Assembly: GCA_963707665.1 (NCBI GenBank) | Contig: CAVPQU010000005.1 | Coordinates: 1 to 64,000 of the forward strand | DNA length: 64,000 nt | DNA from: DATJCV01 sp963707665 | Lineage (GTDB): Bacteria; Pseudomonadota; Gammaproteobacteria; Burkholderiales; Burkholderiaceae_D | Reading direction: 5' to 3' | Part shown: piece after piece, positions 34,926-43,907 of the stretch | Numbering within the stretch: position 1 is the stretch's first letter | Layout of the letters: each line of letters opens with the position of its first letter | Notes under the pieces: model-generated | What the model saw: only the letters and a program-made list of their open reading frames with translations | What the model was told of the DNA's origin: nothing | Database searches by the model: none | Position numbers and translations under genes: made by a program

Positions 34926-36088
34926 CGTTCCTGGCGCACTGCAGGCCGTTTGCCGATCACCACGCTTAACGTCGCCTCGCGGCCTTTGCGCAGCACTTTC
35001 ATGTCGGCGTGCTCACCCGGTGCCAGCTGCGCGACCAGGTTCATCATGGTGGTGGTGTCGGTGACCGGCTTGCCGTTGATCGCCACCAGGATGTCGCCCG
35101 GCTTCATGCCGGCCTTGTCGGCTGGGCCATTTTTCAGGATGCCGGCAATGATGGTGCCGGTCTTGGCGCTCAGGCCGAAGCTTTCTGCCAGTTCCGGCGT
35201 AATGTCCTGCGGCTCGACGCCGATCCAGCCGCGCACCACCTGGCCAGTCTTGATGATCGAATCCATGACTGTCTTGACGGTCGATACTGGAATCGCAAAG
35301 CCGATGCCGAGCGAGCCGCCGCTGCGCGAGTAAATTGCCGTATTGATGCCCAGCAGATTGCCGTTGGTATCCGTCAGCGCGCCGCCCGAATTGCCGGGGT
35401 TGATCGCGGCATCAGTCTGGATGAAATTCTCGAAGGTGTTGATGCCGAGATGATTGCGTCCGAGTGCCGAGATGATACCCATGGTCACGGTCTGGCCAAC
35501 TCCAAATGGGTTGCCGATCGCCAGCACGACGTCGCCTACCTGGGCTTGCTCGACATGCCCCAGCGTGATTGCCGGCAGGTTGGGCAGATTGATCTTGACT
35601 ACGGCCAAATCAGTCTCTGGATCGGCACCGACCACCTTGGCGGACGCCTTGCGGCCATCGGCCAGCGCTACCTCGATTTCGTCGGCCGCTTCGACCACGT
35701 GGTTGTTGGTCAGGATGTAGCCTTCCGGACTGACGATCACCCCCGAACCAAGACTGGACTGTTTCTCCTGTTGTTCACCAAAACGGTCGCCAAAAAATTT
35801 ACGGAAGAAGGGGTCATCCAGAAACGGATTTTGCGGTTGCCGTGCTTCCTTGGTGGTAAACACATTCACCACCGCCGGCATTGCGCGTTCGGCTGCGGTG
35901 CGGTAGGAGCCCTGGCTGGGTGGCGTCATCGGCGCTTCCTTCAACGGTACTGCCGCCGGCCCCAGCGTGGCAGCCGGCATGCGGCCAGAAAGGGCAAGCC
36001 GCCAGTCGGGTTTCAAGGTGGCTACAATGAACCAGAGCGCCAGAACGATAGTAATGGTTTGCGCAAACAACAGCCAGAGACGTCGCAT
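34922..36088 (-). CDS. DegS/DegP-like trypsin-fold serine protease with one PDZ domain
   Basis: 388-residue envelope-stress protease. The start at 36088 gives MRRLWLLFAQ and one N-terminal membrane helix (ITIVLALWFIVATL), an anchor rather than a cleaved signal. The catalytic triad is His in TNNHVVE, Asp in ETDLAVVKI and Ser in GNSGGALTD. One PDZ domain (about 285-375) follows. A single PDZ and the anchor make it DegS/AlgW-like, a sensor that cuts anti-sigma factors, rather than DegP. Divergent from the Nif3-like gene, with starts only 24 bp apart. Confidence 0.92.
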   Translation of the reverse strand: MRRLWLLFAQTITIVLALWFIVATLKPDWRLALSGRMPAATLGPAAVPLKEAPMTPPSQGSYRTAAERAMPAVVNVFTTKEARQPQNPFLDDPFFRKFFGDRFGEQQEKQSSLGSGVIVSPEGYILTNNHVVEAADEIEVALADGRKASAKVVGADPETDLAVVKINLPNLPAITLGHVEQAQVGDVVLAIGNPFGVGQTVTMGIISALGRNHLGINTFENFIQTDAAINPGNSGGALTDTNGNLLGINTAIYSRSGGSLGIGFAIPVSTVKTVMDSIIKTGQVVRGWIGVEPQDITPELAESFGLSAKTGTIIAGILKNGPADKAGMKPGDILVAINGKPVTDTTTMMNLVAQLAPGEHADMKVLRKGREATLSVVIGKRPAVRQER

Positions 36089-36112
36089 AGAGATCAGGGA
36101 AATGGAGTGGAA

Positions 36113-36880
36113 ATGAGCTGGAAAACAATCGAGAGGGAAGAGCTTACGCAATATCTGGCGCAAGCTTTAGATATTACACAAGTTAGGGATTATTGCCCCA
36201 ACGGCCTGCAAGTGGAAGGCCGGGCGCAGATTGGAATGCTGGTCAGCGGAGTCACCGCCAGCCAGGCATTGATCGAGGCAGCCATCGAGCAGCAGGCGGA
36301 TGCGATTCTGGTGCATCACGGCTACTTCTGGCGGGGGGAAGATGCGCGCGTGATCGGCCAGAAGCACAAGCGGCTGAAGTTGTTGCTGGCGCATGACATC
36401 AATCTGCTGGCCTACCACTTGCCGCTCGACATGCATCCGGAATGGGGCAACAACGCCCAGCTGGCGCAGCGCCTGGGATTGACTGCGCAGGCGCGTTTCG
36501 GCGACGACGCGCTAGGCTGGCTGGGCGTGGCAGCCGAGCCGGCGCTGCGCACCGTAGGCGAGCTGGCACAATTGGTCGAGGCGCGTCTGGGGCGGACACC
36601 GTTGCTGATCGGCGACCCGGCACAGCCGCTAGGAAAGGTCGGCTGGTGCACCGGCGCCGCACAGGGTTTGTTGGGCGCGGCAATCGAGGCGGGCGCGACG
36701 GTGTTTCTGAGTGGCGAAATTTCAGAGCCGACCGTGCATCTGGCGCGCGAATCCGGCGTCGCCTATCTGGCTTGCGGCCACCATGCAAGCGAACGCTATG
36801 GCGTGCAGGCGCTGGGTCAACATCTGGCGCAGCGCTTTGGCTTGCAGCATCGTTTCATCGATATCGATAACCCGGTTTGA
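36113..36880 (+). CDS. Nif3-like (YbgI family) dinuclear metal-centre protein
   Basis: 255-residue Nif3/YbgI family protein, proposed GTP cyclohydrolase I type 2-like metal hydrolase. The true start is ATG 36113 (MSWKTIEREEL), not the long open frame over the protease gene. Metal-ligand blocks: ADAILVHHGYFW, and CGHHASERYG near the C-terminus. In Burkholderiales it is regularly encoded near the bc1 complex, as here. Confidence 0.93.
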   Translation: MSWKTIEREELTQYLAQALDITQVRDYCPNGLQVEGRAQIGMLVSGVTASQALIEAAIEQQADAILVHHGYFWRGEDARVIGQKHKRLKLLLAHDINLLAYHLPLDMHPEWGNNAQLAQRLGLTAQARFGDDALGWLGVAAEPALRTVGELAQLVEARLGRTPLLIGDPAQPLGKVGWCTGAAQGLLGAAIEAGATVFLSGEISEPTVHLARESGVAYLACGHHASERYGVQALGQHLAQRFGLQHRFIDIDNPV

Positions 36881-36944
36881 AAGCGCGGCCAACCGGGTGT
36901 CAGTAATGACTTGAAGTCGTTGGCGCCGTCTGGCCGGTTGAGCA

Positions 36945-36973
36945 GCTAAAAAACCCCGCCGGGTGGCGGGGTT
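36945..36973 (-). terminator. Rho-independent terminator of the unknown minus-strand gene
   Basis: AACCCCGCC (36952-36960) pairs with GGCGGGGTT (36965-36973) around GGGT. On the minus strand the stem is followed by TTTTTT. It lies 30 bp after the stop at 37004, which supports that gene being real. Confidence 0.85.
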
Positions 36974-37003
36974 GGAATTAACGCTAAAGCACGGCGTGCG
37001 GCG

Positions 37004-37805
37004 TCAGAACTGGTAGGCGCTAAAGAAATTGCGTCGATAGGCGTCGGGCGATTCGACCGATAGCCGGCGTGAAGCGACAGCCTGTCCCGCATCCAGTGCA
37101 CCAAATGAGAATGCGGTCTGGATGCGGCCGTCGCTGGTCGGCAGTACGGTTTTCTCATCATCCCGTCCAGAACCGACAGGAGTAGTGGTTTCCAGCAGTC
37201 GCACCCAGGCACCCAGGCCGATTTCGACGGCGTGACATTGCCGGCGGTGACCGTCAACCCGCCGCTGACGTAGGCTTCAAAATCGGTCGCGGTCGGCGAC
37301 GTGACGGTTGGGAACCGCGTGCTGGCGGACAGTTCGACGGCAGTCAGCGGACGACGTTCGATCACGACGATATAGGCCCCTCGGGGGTGCGGGTGCCGGA
37401 GGTGAAGGCGATCCTGTTGCCAGCGCTGTCGTAGCCGGTCAGCGAGTAATACGCGTTGTCAGGGATCGCCCGGATAGCCGAATCGGTAACCGTCTGGTTG
37501 ACCGCGCCGCTGCCACAGTATGACGCCATGATGTAGGTGGTCAGGTTGGTGCCCTGGATCTGCCAGCGGCCGCCCAGCGCTGGCGGTTCGTAGCGGACAC
37601 CACCGGGGTAGGGCAAGCCGGGGCCGGTCACCGGAATGTACGCCAGCGCACCGGGGTCGTTGCCGGAATTAGTATTGTCGATATTAAAAGTCAGGCCGGT
37701 CGAGCGGCATTCGCCGCTGGCGGATTTGATGCTGTTCATGCCGGCGAATCCTTCGATGTTCAGCACCTGGCGGTTGCCATGCCGTGGCTGTGGACAGTGC
37801 TGCAA
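37004..37805 (-). CDS. Unknown protein, N-terminally truncated, two -1 frameshifts
   Basis: I do not recognise this protein. Reading on the minus strand, it carries SIKSASGECRSTGLTFNIDN, then GGRWQIQGTNLTTYIMASYC. After a missing base near 37368 (in a G run) comes AYIVVIERRPLTAVELSAST, and after another near 37232 comes IGLGAWVRLLETTTPVGSGR, ending in RRNFFSAYQF at TGA 37004-37006. The composition (Gly/Ser/Thr/Asn-rich, paired Cys, aromatic C-terminal Phe) suggests an exported, possibly pilin-like or surface protein. The first natural-looking residues begin near 37780, with no signal peptide, just where the next gene is also cut. A terminator follows. Confidence 0.5.
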
Positions 37806-38813
37806 GGCTGCATCGTGTTGCTGGCGGTCGCGACCGCCACGGTCGTGGTGGCGAAGGGCTTGCGCAGCGATGCGCTGGAACGGCGGGTGTTGGCAATTGC
37901 CGTGATCCTGACAGTGGCGGCGGCAGTGCGCGACTTCATCGTGATCAAACTGGCCGGCTCCAGTTATGGCTATGTGTCATGGGCACGCTACGCCTGGGTG
38001 GTATTTGCGGTCACGCTGGCTTGGGTGATCGCCGAGCATATGCGGCAAGACCGGCGCGCCCTGACGCAGGTGAACCAGACCCTGGCGCAACAACTCGCGG
38101 CGCGCGAGGCCGAGCTGCAGGCGGTATTCGACCGCGAGCGCGAGAACGAAAAGAAACGCGGCGTGCTGGAAGAGCGCACTCGCCTGATGCGCGACATGCA
38201 TGACGAGCTTGGCAGCCAGTTGATCGGTGCGCTGCAACTGGCGAAAAACGCGGTCGCCTCGCGCGCAGACCTGGTGCTGGAATTGCAGGATGTGCTGGAT
38301 CATCTGAAGCTGACGGTGGATGCGATGCAGGAGGCCGATGGCGATATCGCCTCTCTGCTGGGTGCCCTGCGCTATCGGCTCGAGCCGCGACTAAAGGCAG
38401 CCGGGATCGCTTTGAGTTGGGAAGTTGAGCATCTGCCGCTGATCCCCGACTGGACCATCCAGCGCTCGCGCGATTTGCAAATGATCCTGTTCGAGGCGCT
38501 TTCCAATCTGATTGCGCATTCCGGCGCCACCCGGGCGCATCTGGCGGCCACGCCTGCCGCCGACGATGCCGCCGGCGAAGTGGTGCAAATCGCCCTCAGC
38601 GATAATGGCAAGGGTTTTGATCCGGATGGCGTGGACGGACAGCACGAGCAAGGATTGGCGAACATGCGCGCACGTGCGACCAATATGGGCGCCTCGCTGC
38701 GGCTGTATTCTTCTCCCGCCGGCAGCCAGCTGCATTTGCTGCTGCCGCTGCACCGCAGCGCTTGCGTCGACCGTCAAATGGGGGGCAAACTCGCCCAATT
38801 CAATGTCGAATAG
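37779..38813 (+). CDS. Sensor histidine kinase (HisKA_3/LytS-NarX type), probably N-terminally truncated
   Basis: 344 residues from ATG 37779. About three membrane helices, a coiled-coil stretch (QTLAQQLAAREAELQAVFDRE), the phosphoacceptor block LMRDMHDELGSQLIGALQ and a HATPase domain with LFEALSNLIAHS and DNGKGFDPDG. The helices look like the second half of a 7TMR-DISM sensor module, so the periplasmic sensor and first helices are missing. The frame starts exactly where the opposite-strand unknown gene also begins abruptly (about 37780). No response regulator is adjacent. Likely a fragment left by a deletion. Confidence 0.7.
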   Translation: MPWLWTVLQGCIVLLAVATATVVVAKGLRSDALERRVLAIAVILTVAAAVRDFIVIKLAGSSYGYVSWARYAWVVFAVTLAWVIAEHMRQDRRALTQVNQTLAQQLAAREAELQAVFDRERENEKKRGVLEERTRLMRDMHDELGSQLIGALQLAKNAVASRADLVLELQDVLDHLKLTVDAMQEADGDIASLLGALRYRLEPRLKAAGIALSWEVEHLPLIPDWTIQRSRDLQMILFEALSNLIAHSGATRAHLAATPAADDAAGEVVQIALSDNGKGFDPDGVDGQHEQGLANMRARATNMGASLRLYSSPAGSQLHLLLPLHRSACVDRQMGGKLAQFNVE

Positions 38814-38835
38814 CTTGGCCGGATTTAAAACACGC

Positions 38836-38864
38836 TTTAAAACGAAGTTCGGCTCCGTTATAAT
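38836..38864 (+). promoter_or_regulatory. Probable sigma-70 promoter of petABC
   Basis: TTTAAA (38836-38841) and TATAAT (38859-38864) are separated by 17 bp, 55 bp before the petA start. The -10 is perfect and the -35 matches four of six consensus bases. Confidence 0.6.
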
Positions 38865-38918
38865 CTAAGGTTGTGGTGGTTTCGTACAGATTTCGCACTT
38901 TGACTGATTGGGGTTGGT

Positions 38919-39527
38919 ATGAGTAACGAAAAGCAGGTCGATCCAGCCCGCCGCGGCTTGCTGGTCGCAACATGCGCGGTGGGCGGGGTGGCCGGATTGG
39001 CGACAGCCGGGGCCTTTGTATCCAGCTTTCAGCCGTCTGAACGGGCGAAAGCCGCCGGCGCTCCGGTTGAAGTCGACGTCGCCGGCATGGCGCCGGGAGA
39101 AATGAAAACCGTTGAGTGGCGCGGCAAGCCGGTCTGGGTCTTGAAGCGCTCGCCCGAGATGCTGGCCACGCTGAAGAAGACCGACAGCGAAGTCGCCGAC
39201 CCCAATTCTGATCGTACTCAGTTCGCCGTGACGCCTGAATATGCGCACAACGAATATCGCTCGATCAAGCCGGAGCTGCTGGTGGTGGTCGGCATTTGCA
39301 GCCACCTCGGTTGCTCGCCTTCCGCCAAGTTCCAGCCGGGTGCGCAGCCCTCGCTGCCGGACGACTGGCCGGGTGGATTTTTCTGCCCCTGCCACGGTTC
39401 GACCTTCGACCTGGCCGGCCGCGTATTCAAGAACAAGCCGGCGCCGGACAACCTCGAAGTGCCGCGCTACATGTTCGAAGGCGACACCAAGCTGGTGATT
39501 GGCAAAGACGAAAAAGGTGAGGCGTAA
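38919..39527 (+). CDS. petA: Rieske iron-sulfur subunit of cytochrome bc1
   Basis: 202-residue Rieske protein that passes electrons from ubiquinol to cytochrome c1. The N-terminal region has a Tat-like start (PARRGLLVATCAVGG) and one anchor helix. The 2Fe-2S ligands are in CSHLGCSPS and CPCHGSTFD, with the GRVFKNKPAPDNLEVP loop after them. Export by TatABC (32.5-34.2 kb) is expected. First gene of petABC; petB starts 2 bp after the stop. Confidence 0.97.
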   Translation: MSNEKQVDPARRGLLVATCAVGGVAGLATAGAFVSSFQPSERAKAAGAPVEVDVAGMAPGEMKTVEWRGKPVWVLKRSPEMLATLKKTDSEVADPNSDRTQFAVTPEYAHNEYRSIKPELLVVVGICSHLGCSPSAKFQPGAQPSLPDDWPGGFFCPCHGSTFDLAGRVFKNKPAPDNLEVPRYMFEGDTKLVIGKDEKGEA

Positions 39528-39529
39528 TC

Positions 39530-40933
39530 ATGGCATTCCACGAAAAGCAATTGCCGGCTGATGCGCCGCTGGCCGACAAGGCGCTGAATTGGGTCGATGC
39601 CCGTTTCCCGCTGAGTTCGCTCTGGAAAGCCCACCTTTCCGAGTATTACGCTCCCAAGAACTTCAACTTCTGGTATGCCTTCGGTTCGCTCGCCCTGCTG
39701 GTGCTGGTGATCCAGATCGTCACCGGCATCTTCCTGGTCATGCATTACAAGCCGGATGCGACGCTGGCGTTCGCGTCGGTCGAATACATCATGCGCGATG
39801 TGTCCTGGGGCTGGCTGATTCGCTACATGCACTCGACCGGCGCCTCGGCCTTCTTCATCGTCGTCTATCTGCACATGGTGCGCGGCCTGCTGTACGGCTC
39901 CTACCGCAAGCCGCGCGAACTGGTGTGGCTGTTTGGCGTCGGCATCTTCCTGTGCCTGATGGGCGAAGCCTTCTTCGGCTACCTGCTGCCGTGGGGCCAG
40001 ATGTCGTATTGGGGCGCGCAGGTGATTGTCAACCTGTTCGGCGCCATTCCGTTCATCGGCCCCGATCTGTCGCTGTGGATTCGCGGCGACTACGTGGTGT
40101 CGGATGCTACCCTGAACCGTTTCTTCTCGTTCCACGTGATCGCGATTCCGCTGGTGCTGATCGGCCTGGTGGTGGCGCATATCATCGCCTTGCATGAAGT
40201 CGGTTCCAACAATCCGGATGGCATCGAGATCAAGGACAATCTGGATGCCAACGGCATTCCGCTGGATGGCGTGCCGTTCCACCCGTACTACTCGGTGCAT
40301 GACGTGATGGCGGCCGCGATATTCCTGATCGTGTTTTCCGCAGTGGTCTTCTTTGCGCCGGAAATGGGTGGCTACTTCCTGGAATACAACAACTTCCTGC
40401 CAGCCGATTCCCTGCAAACACCGGCGCACATTGCCCCGGTCTGGTACTTCACGCCGTACTACTCGGTGCTGCGTGCGATCACGTCCGATTTCGTCTACTG
40501 GCTGATCGGCGCCGTGGTCGCCTATGTGGCGCTGATCTTCATTGGCTCCAAATTGCGCAGTACGCTCAAGATCGCCGCGGCCATCATCGGCCTGGTGGTC
40601 ATCGGCGGCATGCTGGTGTTCGATGCGAAATTCTGGGGTGTGGTGCTGATGGGCGTTTCGGTGCTGATTCTGGCCGCCTTGCCCTGGCTGGATCAGTCGC
40701 CAGTGAAGTCGATTCGCTATCGCCCGGACTGGCACAAGTATGTCTATATCGTGTTTGCCATCGCCTTTCTGGTACTTGGCTATCTCGGCACCCAGCCGGT
40801 TTCGGCCGGACGCACGGTGGTGACGCAGGTCTGCACCTTCCTGTACCTTGGCTTCTTCCTGTTGATGCCGTGGTGGAGCCGGATGGGCACCTTCAAGCCG
40901 GTGCCGAGCCGTGTCACCTATCATCCGCATTAA
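39530..40933 (+). CDS. petB: Cytochrome b subunit of cytochrome bc1
   Basis: 467-residue multi-helix protein holding both b haems and the quinol sites. Haem-ligand histidines lie in RYMHSTGASAFFIVVYLHMVR and in FFSFHVIAIPL. The Qo-site PEWY-equivalent is PVWYFTPYYSVLRA. It is longer than mitochondrial cytochrome b, with extra C-terminal helices as usual for betaproteobacteria. Middle gene of petABC. Confidence 0.97.
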   Translation: MAFHEKQLPADAPLADKALNWVDARFPLSSLWKAHLSEYYAPKNFNFWYAFGSLALLVLVIQIVTGIFLVMHYKPDATLAFASVEYIMRDVSWGWLIRYMHSTGASAFFIVVYLHMVRGLLYGSYRKPRELVWLFGVGIFLCLMGEAFFGYLLPWGQMSYWGAQVIVNLFGAIPFIGPDLSLWIRGDYVVSDATLNRFFSFHVIAIPLVLIGLVVAHIIALHEVGSNNPDGIEIKDNLDANGIPLDGVPFHPYYSVHDVMAAAIFLIVFSAVVFFAPEMGGYFLEYNNFLPADSLQTPAHIAPVWYFTPYYSVLRAITSDFVYWLIGAVVAYVALIFIGSKLRSTLKIAAAIIGLVVIGGMLVFDAKFWGVVLMGVSVLILAALPWLDQSPVKSIRYRPDWHKYVYIVFAIAFLVLGYLGTQPVSAGRTVVTQVCTFLYLGFFLLMPWWSRMGTFKPVPSRVTYHPH

Positions 40934-40951
40934 GCCGCAAAGGGACAAGAG

Positions 40952-41716
40952 ATGAAATCGCTGAAAAAACTGTTGGTCGCCATGGCCATGTTGCCGATGC
41001 TGGCGTTGGCCGCCGAAGGCGGCTATCCGCTGGATCGGGCGCCCAACCATACGCGCGACATCGCGGCGTTGCAGCATGGCGCCAAGCTGTTCGTCAACAA
41101 CTGCCTGAACTGTCATTCGGCATCGTCGATGCGTTACAACCGCATGCGTGACATCGGTCTGAGCGAAGAGCAGATCAAGAACAATCTGCTGTTCACCTCG
41201 GACAAGGTTGGGGATCTGATGACTATCGCCATGGCGCCGGCCGACAGCAAGAAATGGTTTGGCGTGGTGCCGCCCGATCTGTCGGTGATCGCCCGTGCCA
41301 AGGCTTCGGAAGCCGGTTCCGGCCCCGACTATCTGTACACCTATTTGCGTACGTTCTACAAGGACGATACCCGCCCGACCGGCTGGAACAACCTGGTCTA
41401 CCCGAGCGTAGCCATGCCGCATGCGCTGTGGGAATTGCAGGGAATCAATACCGCTAAATTCGTCGAGCAGAAAGACCCGCACGAAGAAGGCAAGACGGTG
41501 CAGAAATTCGCCGGTTTCGAGCAGGTGAAAGCGGGAAGCCTGAATGCCATCGAATACGATGCGGCGATGGCTGACCTGGTTTCCTATATGACATGGATGG
41601 CCGAGCCGGTGCAGGAAACGCGCCAACGGCTGGGCGTCTGGGTGCTGCTGTTTCTGGGCTTGTTCCTGTTCCTGGCATGGCGCTTGAACGCATCCTATTG
41701 GAAAGAAGTCAAATAG
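40952..41716 (+). CDS. petC: Cytochrome c1 subunit of cytochrome bc1
   Basis: 254-residue periplasmic c-type cytochrome anchored by a C-terminal helix (about 229-249). The signal peptide MKSLKKLLVAMAMLPMLALA is cleaved before EGG. The haem motif is CLNCHS, and the Met ligand region is the PSVAMPHALWELQG block. Last gene of petABC, followed by a terminator at 41788. Confidence 0.97.
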   Translation: MKSLKKLLVAMAMLPMLALAAEGGYPLDRAPNHTRDIAALQHGAKLFVNNCLNCHSASSMRYNRMRDIGLSEEQIKNNLLFTSDKVGDLMTIAMAPADSKKWFGVVPPDLSVIARAKASEAGSGPDYLYTYLRTFYKDDTRPTGWNNLVYPSVAMPHALWELQGINTAKFVEQKDPHEEGKTVQKFAGFEQVKAGSLNAIEYDAAMADLVSYMTWMAEPVQETRQRLGVWVLLFLGLFLFLAWRLNASYWKEVK

Positions 41717-41787
41717 TGCGGAATAGCGCGCTTTTGGCCGCGCGTTGATCCGCTTGAATTCGTTCGCAATCCGCGGACGTACATTTC

Positions 41788-41817
41788 AGGGTGAGCCGCC
41801 AAAGGGCTCACCCTTTT
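41788..41817 (+). terminator. Rho-independent terminator after petABC
   Basis: AGGGTGAGCC (41788-41797) pairs perfectly with GGCTCACCCT (41805-41814), followed by TTT. It separates petABC from sspA. Confidence 0.88.
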
Positions 41818-41837
41818 GTTTCTAAGGAACTATAAAA

Positions 41838-42449
41838 ATGATGGTTCTCTATTCGGGTACGACTTGCCCCTTTTCGCAACGCTGCCGCCTGGTTCTGTTT
41901 GAAAAAGGCATGGATTTTGAAGTGCGGGACGTTGACCTGTTCAACAAGCCGGAAGATATTTCGGTCATGAACCCGTACGGCCAGGTGCCGATCCTGGTGG
42001 AACGTGATCTGATCCTGTATGAATCCAACATCATCAATGAATATATCGACGAACGCTTTCCGCATCCGCAACTGATGCCGGCGGACCCGCTGATGCGGGC
42101 GCGGGCGCGTTTGATGTTGTTCAATTTCGAGAAAGAGCTGTTTGTTCACGTTCATACGCTGGAAAACGACAAAAATCGTGCCAATGAGAAAAACCAGGAG
42201 AAGGCGCGCGCTGAGATTCGCGACCGCCTGACGACGCTGGCGCCACTGTTCCTGAAAAACAAATATATGCTGGGCGACGAGTTCTCCATGCTGGACGTGG
42301 CGATCGCACCCTTGCTGTGGCGCCTCGATCACTATGGGATCGACCTGTCGAAAACCGCGGCGCCGCTGATGAAATATGCGGAGCGGATTTTCTCGCGGCC
42401 AGCCTACATCGAAGCGCTGACGCCGTCGGAAAAGGTGATGCGCCGCTAG
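41838..42449 (+). CDS. sspA: Stringent starvation protein A (glutathione S-transferase fold)
   Basis: 203-residue RNA-polymerase-associated protein. GST-like N-terminal thioredoxin fold with GTTCPFSQRCRLVLFEKGMDFE and the PYGQVPILVERDLILYESNIIN block, then a helical C-terminal domain (RPAYIEAL near the end). AAGGAAC precedes the ATG. It forms the standard sspAB pair. Confidence 0.95.
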   Translation: MMVLYSGTTCPFSQRCRLVLFEKGMDFEVRDVDLFNKPEDISVMNPYGQVPILVERDLILYESNIINEYIDERFPHPQLMPADPLMRARARLMLFNFEKELFVHVHTLENDKNRANEKNQEKARAEIRDRLTTLAPLFLKNKYMLGDEFSMLDVAIAPLLWRLDHYGIDLSKTAAPLMKYAERIFSRPAYIEALTPSEKVMRR

Positions 42450-42547
42450 TTCCTGGCGCGCCTTGGGCGGCTGCCGCATCTCGTTGCGGCAGCCGCTTGG
42501 CGCCAGATGTGCTGGAAAATTTGTTGCTGCAGTTTCACCGTAGAGCC

Positions 42548-43030
42548 ATGTCTGAAATTTCCACCAAGCCATATTTGCTGCGCGCCATTTACGAATGGTG
42601 TACCGATAACGGTTACACCCCGTATATCGCCGCAGTGGTCGATGCCCGGACCGACGTGCCGATGCAGTTCGTCAAGAACGGTGAAATCGTGCTCAACATC
42701 AGCTTTGAAGCGACCAGCGGCCTGAAGCTCGACAATGATTCGGTGCATTTCAGTGCTCGCTTTGGCGGCGTGGCGCGTAACGTCATGGTTCCTGTTGCCA
42801 ACGTGATCGCGATTTACGCCCGCGAAAATGGTCAAGGCATGGCATTTGAAGCGCCGCCGCGGCTGGAAGATGTGCCACCAGCGCAGCCCGGTACTGAACT
42901 TCCGGCTCCGGCGCTGACGTCGGTGCCGAGCGCACCATCAGGCGCACCCGATAAACCCGCTGTTGAACCTGAAGATGAGCCCGACCCGCCCAAAAAGGGC
43001 AGCAGGCCGACCTTGACCAGGATCAAATAA
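42548..43030 (+). CDS. sspB: SspB, ClpXP adaptor
   Basis: 160-residue adaptor that delivers ssrA-tagged proteins to ClpXP. The folded domain (about 1-105) starts STKPYLLRAIYEWCTDNGYTP and contains GEIVLNISFEATSGLKL. A long Pro/Glu-rich linker leads to the ClpX-binding tail KGSRPTLTRIK. The tail ending RPxLxRIK is the expected XB motif. ATG 42548 is used; the frame open upstream overlaps sspA. Confidence 0.95.
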   Translation: MSEISTKPYLLRAIYEWCTDNGYTPYIAAVVDARTDVPMQFVKNGEIVLNISFEATSGLKLDNDSVHFSARFGGVARNVMVPVANVIAIYARENGQGMAFEAPPRLEDVPPAQPGTELPAPALTSVPSAPSGAPDKPAVEPEDEPDPPKKGSRPTLTRIK

Positions 43031-43055
43031 AGTACAATACCGAGCCCTCGGTTTT

Positions 43056-43131
43056 GCCGGCTTAGCTCATCTGGTAGAGCACATGATTTGTAATCATGGG
43101 GTGGCGGGTTCAAGTCCTGCAGCCGGCACCA
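43056..43131 (+). tRNA. tRNA-Thr (anticodon UGU)
   Basis: 76 nt with encoded CCA. Acceptor GCCGGCT pairs with AGCCGGC, the D arm has AGCTC...GAGC, the anticodon stem CATGA/TCATG encloses TTTGTAA (anticodon TGT), and the T arm is GCGGG/CCTGC around TTCAAGT. Its 3' half is partly duplicated at 45987, suggesting that it is an island attachment site. Confidence 0.97.
43109..43124 (+). repeat. Attachment-like core inside the tRNA-Thr 3' end (left)
   Basis: TTCAAGTCCTGCAGCC within the T arm/acceptor strand recurs with one mismatch at 45987-46002. After each copy come CC, AATAA and a terminator hairpin. Confidence 0.6.
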
Positions 43132-43147
43132 ATAAAATCAAGCACTT

Positions 43148-43180
43148 AGCCCAACTCACAAGGTTGGGCTTTTTGCTTTT
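43148..43180 (+). terminator. Terminator after tRNA-Thr
   Basis: AGCCCAAC (43148-43155) pairs with GTTGGGCT (43163-43170), followed by a T-rich run. Confidence 0.88.
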
Positions 43181-43189
43181 TGGAAGTTA

Positions 43190-43207
43190 TGTAGGTGCTG
43201 TGTAGGT
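43190..43207 (+). repeat. Direct TGTAGGT repeats, possible integrase arm sites
   Basis: TGTAGGT at 43190-43196 and again at 43201-43207, 11 bp apart (one helical turn), just inside the island edge. Similar short repeats (GTTGGTAC/GTCGGTAC) lie near 45920 at the other edge. No integrase gene remains. From here to 43515 I see no gene. Confidence 0.35.
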
Positions 43208-43515
43208 TTTTCCATACTTCACGAGTCGATTTTCGAATCAGTTGAAAAATAACCTATAACGCAGAATGGATTTTTGGTGTAACCGTTCAAACCGGTAATA
43301 CCTTTGACGTTCGCCAGTCACACCGATGGCTAGTTAGAGGAAGAGTCGGGCGGGCGTTAAGAAGACCTGCTTGGCGAGCTTGAATCGAATGTGGTGCCGG
43401 TATATTTCTCGACCGCCGGCTCCAGTCGCGCTTCGTATTGCGAAAGTACTAACGCAGCCGACAGGGTACGTGAGTGTCGTGACTGCGCCATGACTTTGGT
43501 CAAGGATGGAGGGCG

Positions 43516-43541
43516 TAAAAAAGCCCCGGCTGGCGGGGCTT
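43516..43541 (-). terminator. Terminator of the 70-residue island gene
   Basis: AAGCCCCG (43521-43528) pairs with CGGGGCTT (43534-43541). The minus-strand transcript then has a T run (complement of 43517-43522). Confidence 0.82.
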
Positions 43542-43557
43542 GGTTAAGAGGGAATGA

Positions 43558-43770
43558 CTAGCGATATGAGCAGCGCCTGAATTCCCCTTTAGGAAATTCC
43601 TGAGCCATGATGCGTCTTGCTTCTAGCTCGGATTTGGCAGTGAACCAGCCACCGTCTCGCCCCAGTTTTTCTCGAAGTTTAAATTCTGTGCCGAGATGGT
43701 CGGGGATGCGTGCGCAGCCTTCAGTATGAAGAACGGCAGTTCGGCAAGGCTTGTCGATGTTCAGCAGCAT
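43558..43770 (-). CDS. Small hypothetical protein (70 aa)
   Basis: Unrecognised basic protein: MLLNIDKPCRTAVLHTEG, then GGWFTAKSELEARRIMAQEF, ending RRCSYR. The phrase with SELEARRIM suggests a small helical fold. It is credible as a gene because a perfect AGGAGG lies just before the ATG and a terminator lies 17 bp after the stop. It is the first gene of the island beyond tRNA-Thr. Function unknown. Confidence 0.6.
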   Translation of the reverse strand: MLLNIDKPCRTAVLHTEGCARIPDHLGTEFKLREKLGRDGGWFTAKSELEARRIMAQEFPKGEFRRCSYR

Positions 43771-43862
43771 GATTGCCTCCTAGGGAGACCAGTCTATCAA
43801 GCGTTGCCATTGCTCGAGGCTGGCGCCCCCGCTGATTCCTTGATATTGCGCAGTCTGGAATG

Positions 43863-43892
43863 TAAAAGCCCACCGTGAAGGGTGGGCTTTTA
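43863..43892 (-). terminator. Strong bidirectional terminator after the antitoxin gene
   Basis: TAAAAGCCCACC (43863-43874) pairs perfectly with GGTGGGCTTTTA (43881-43892), with T runs on both strands. Confidence 0.88.
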
Positions 43893-43907
43893 TCAGGAAT
43901 TTAATTC

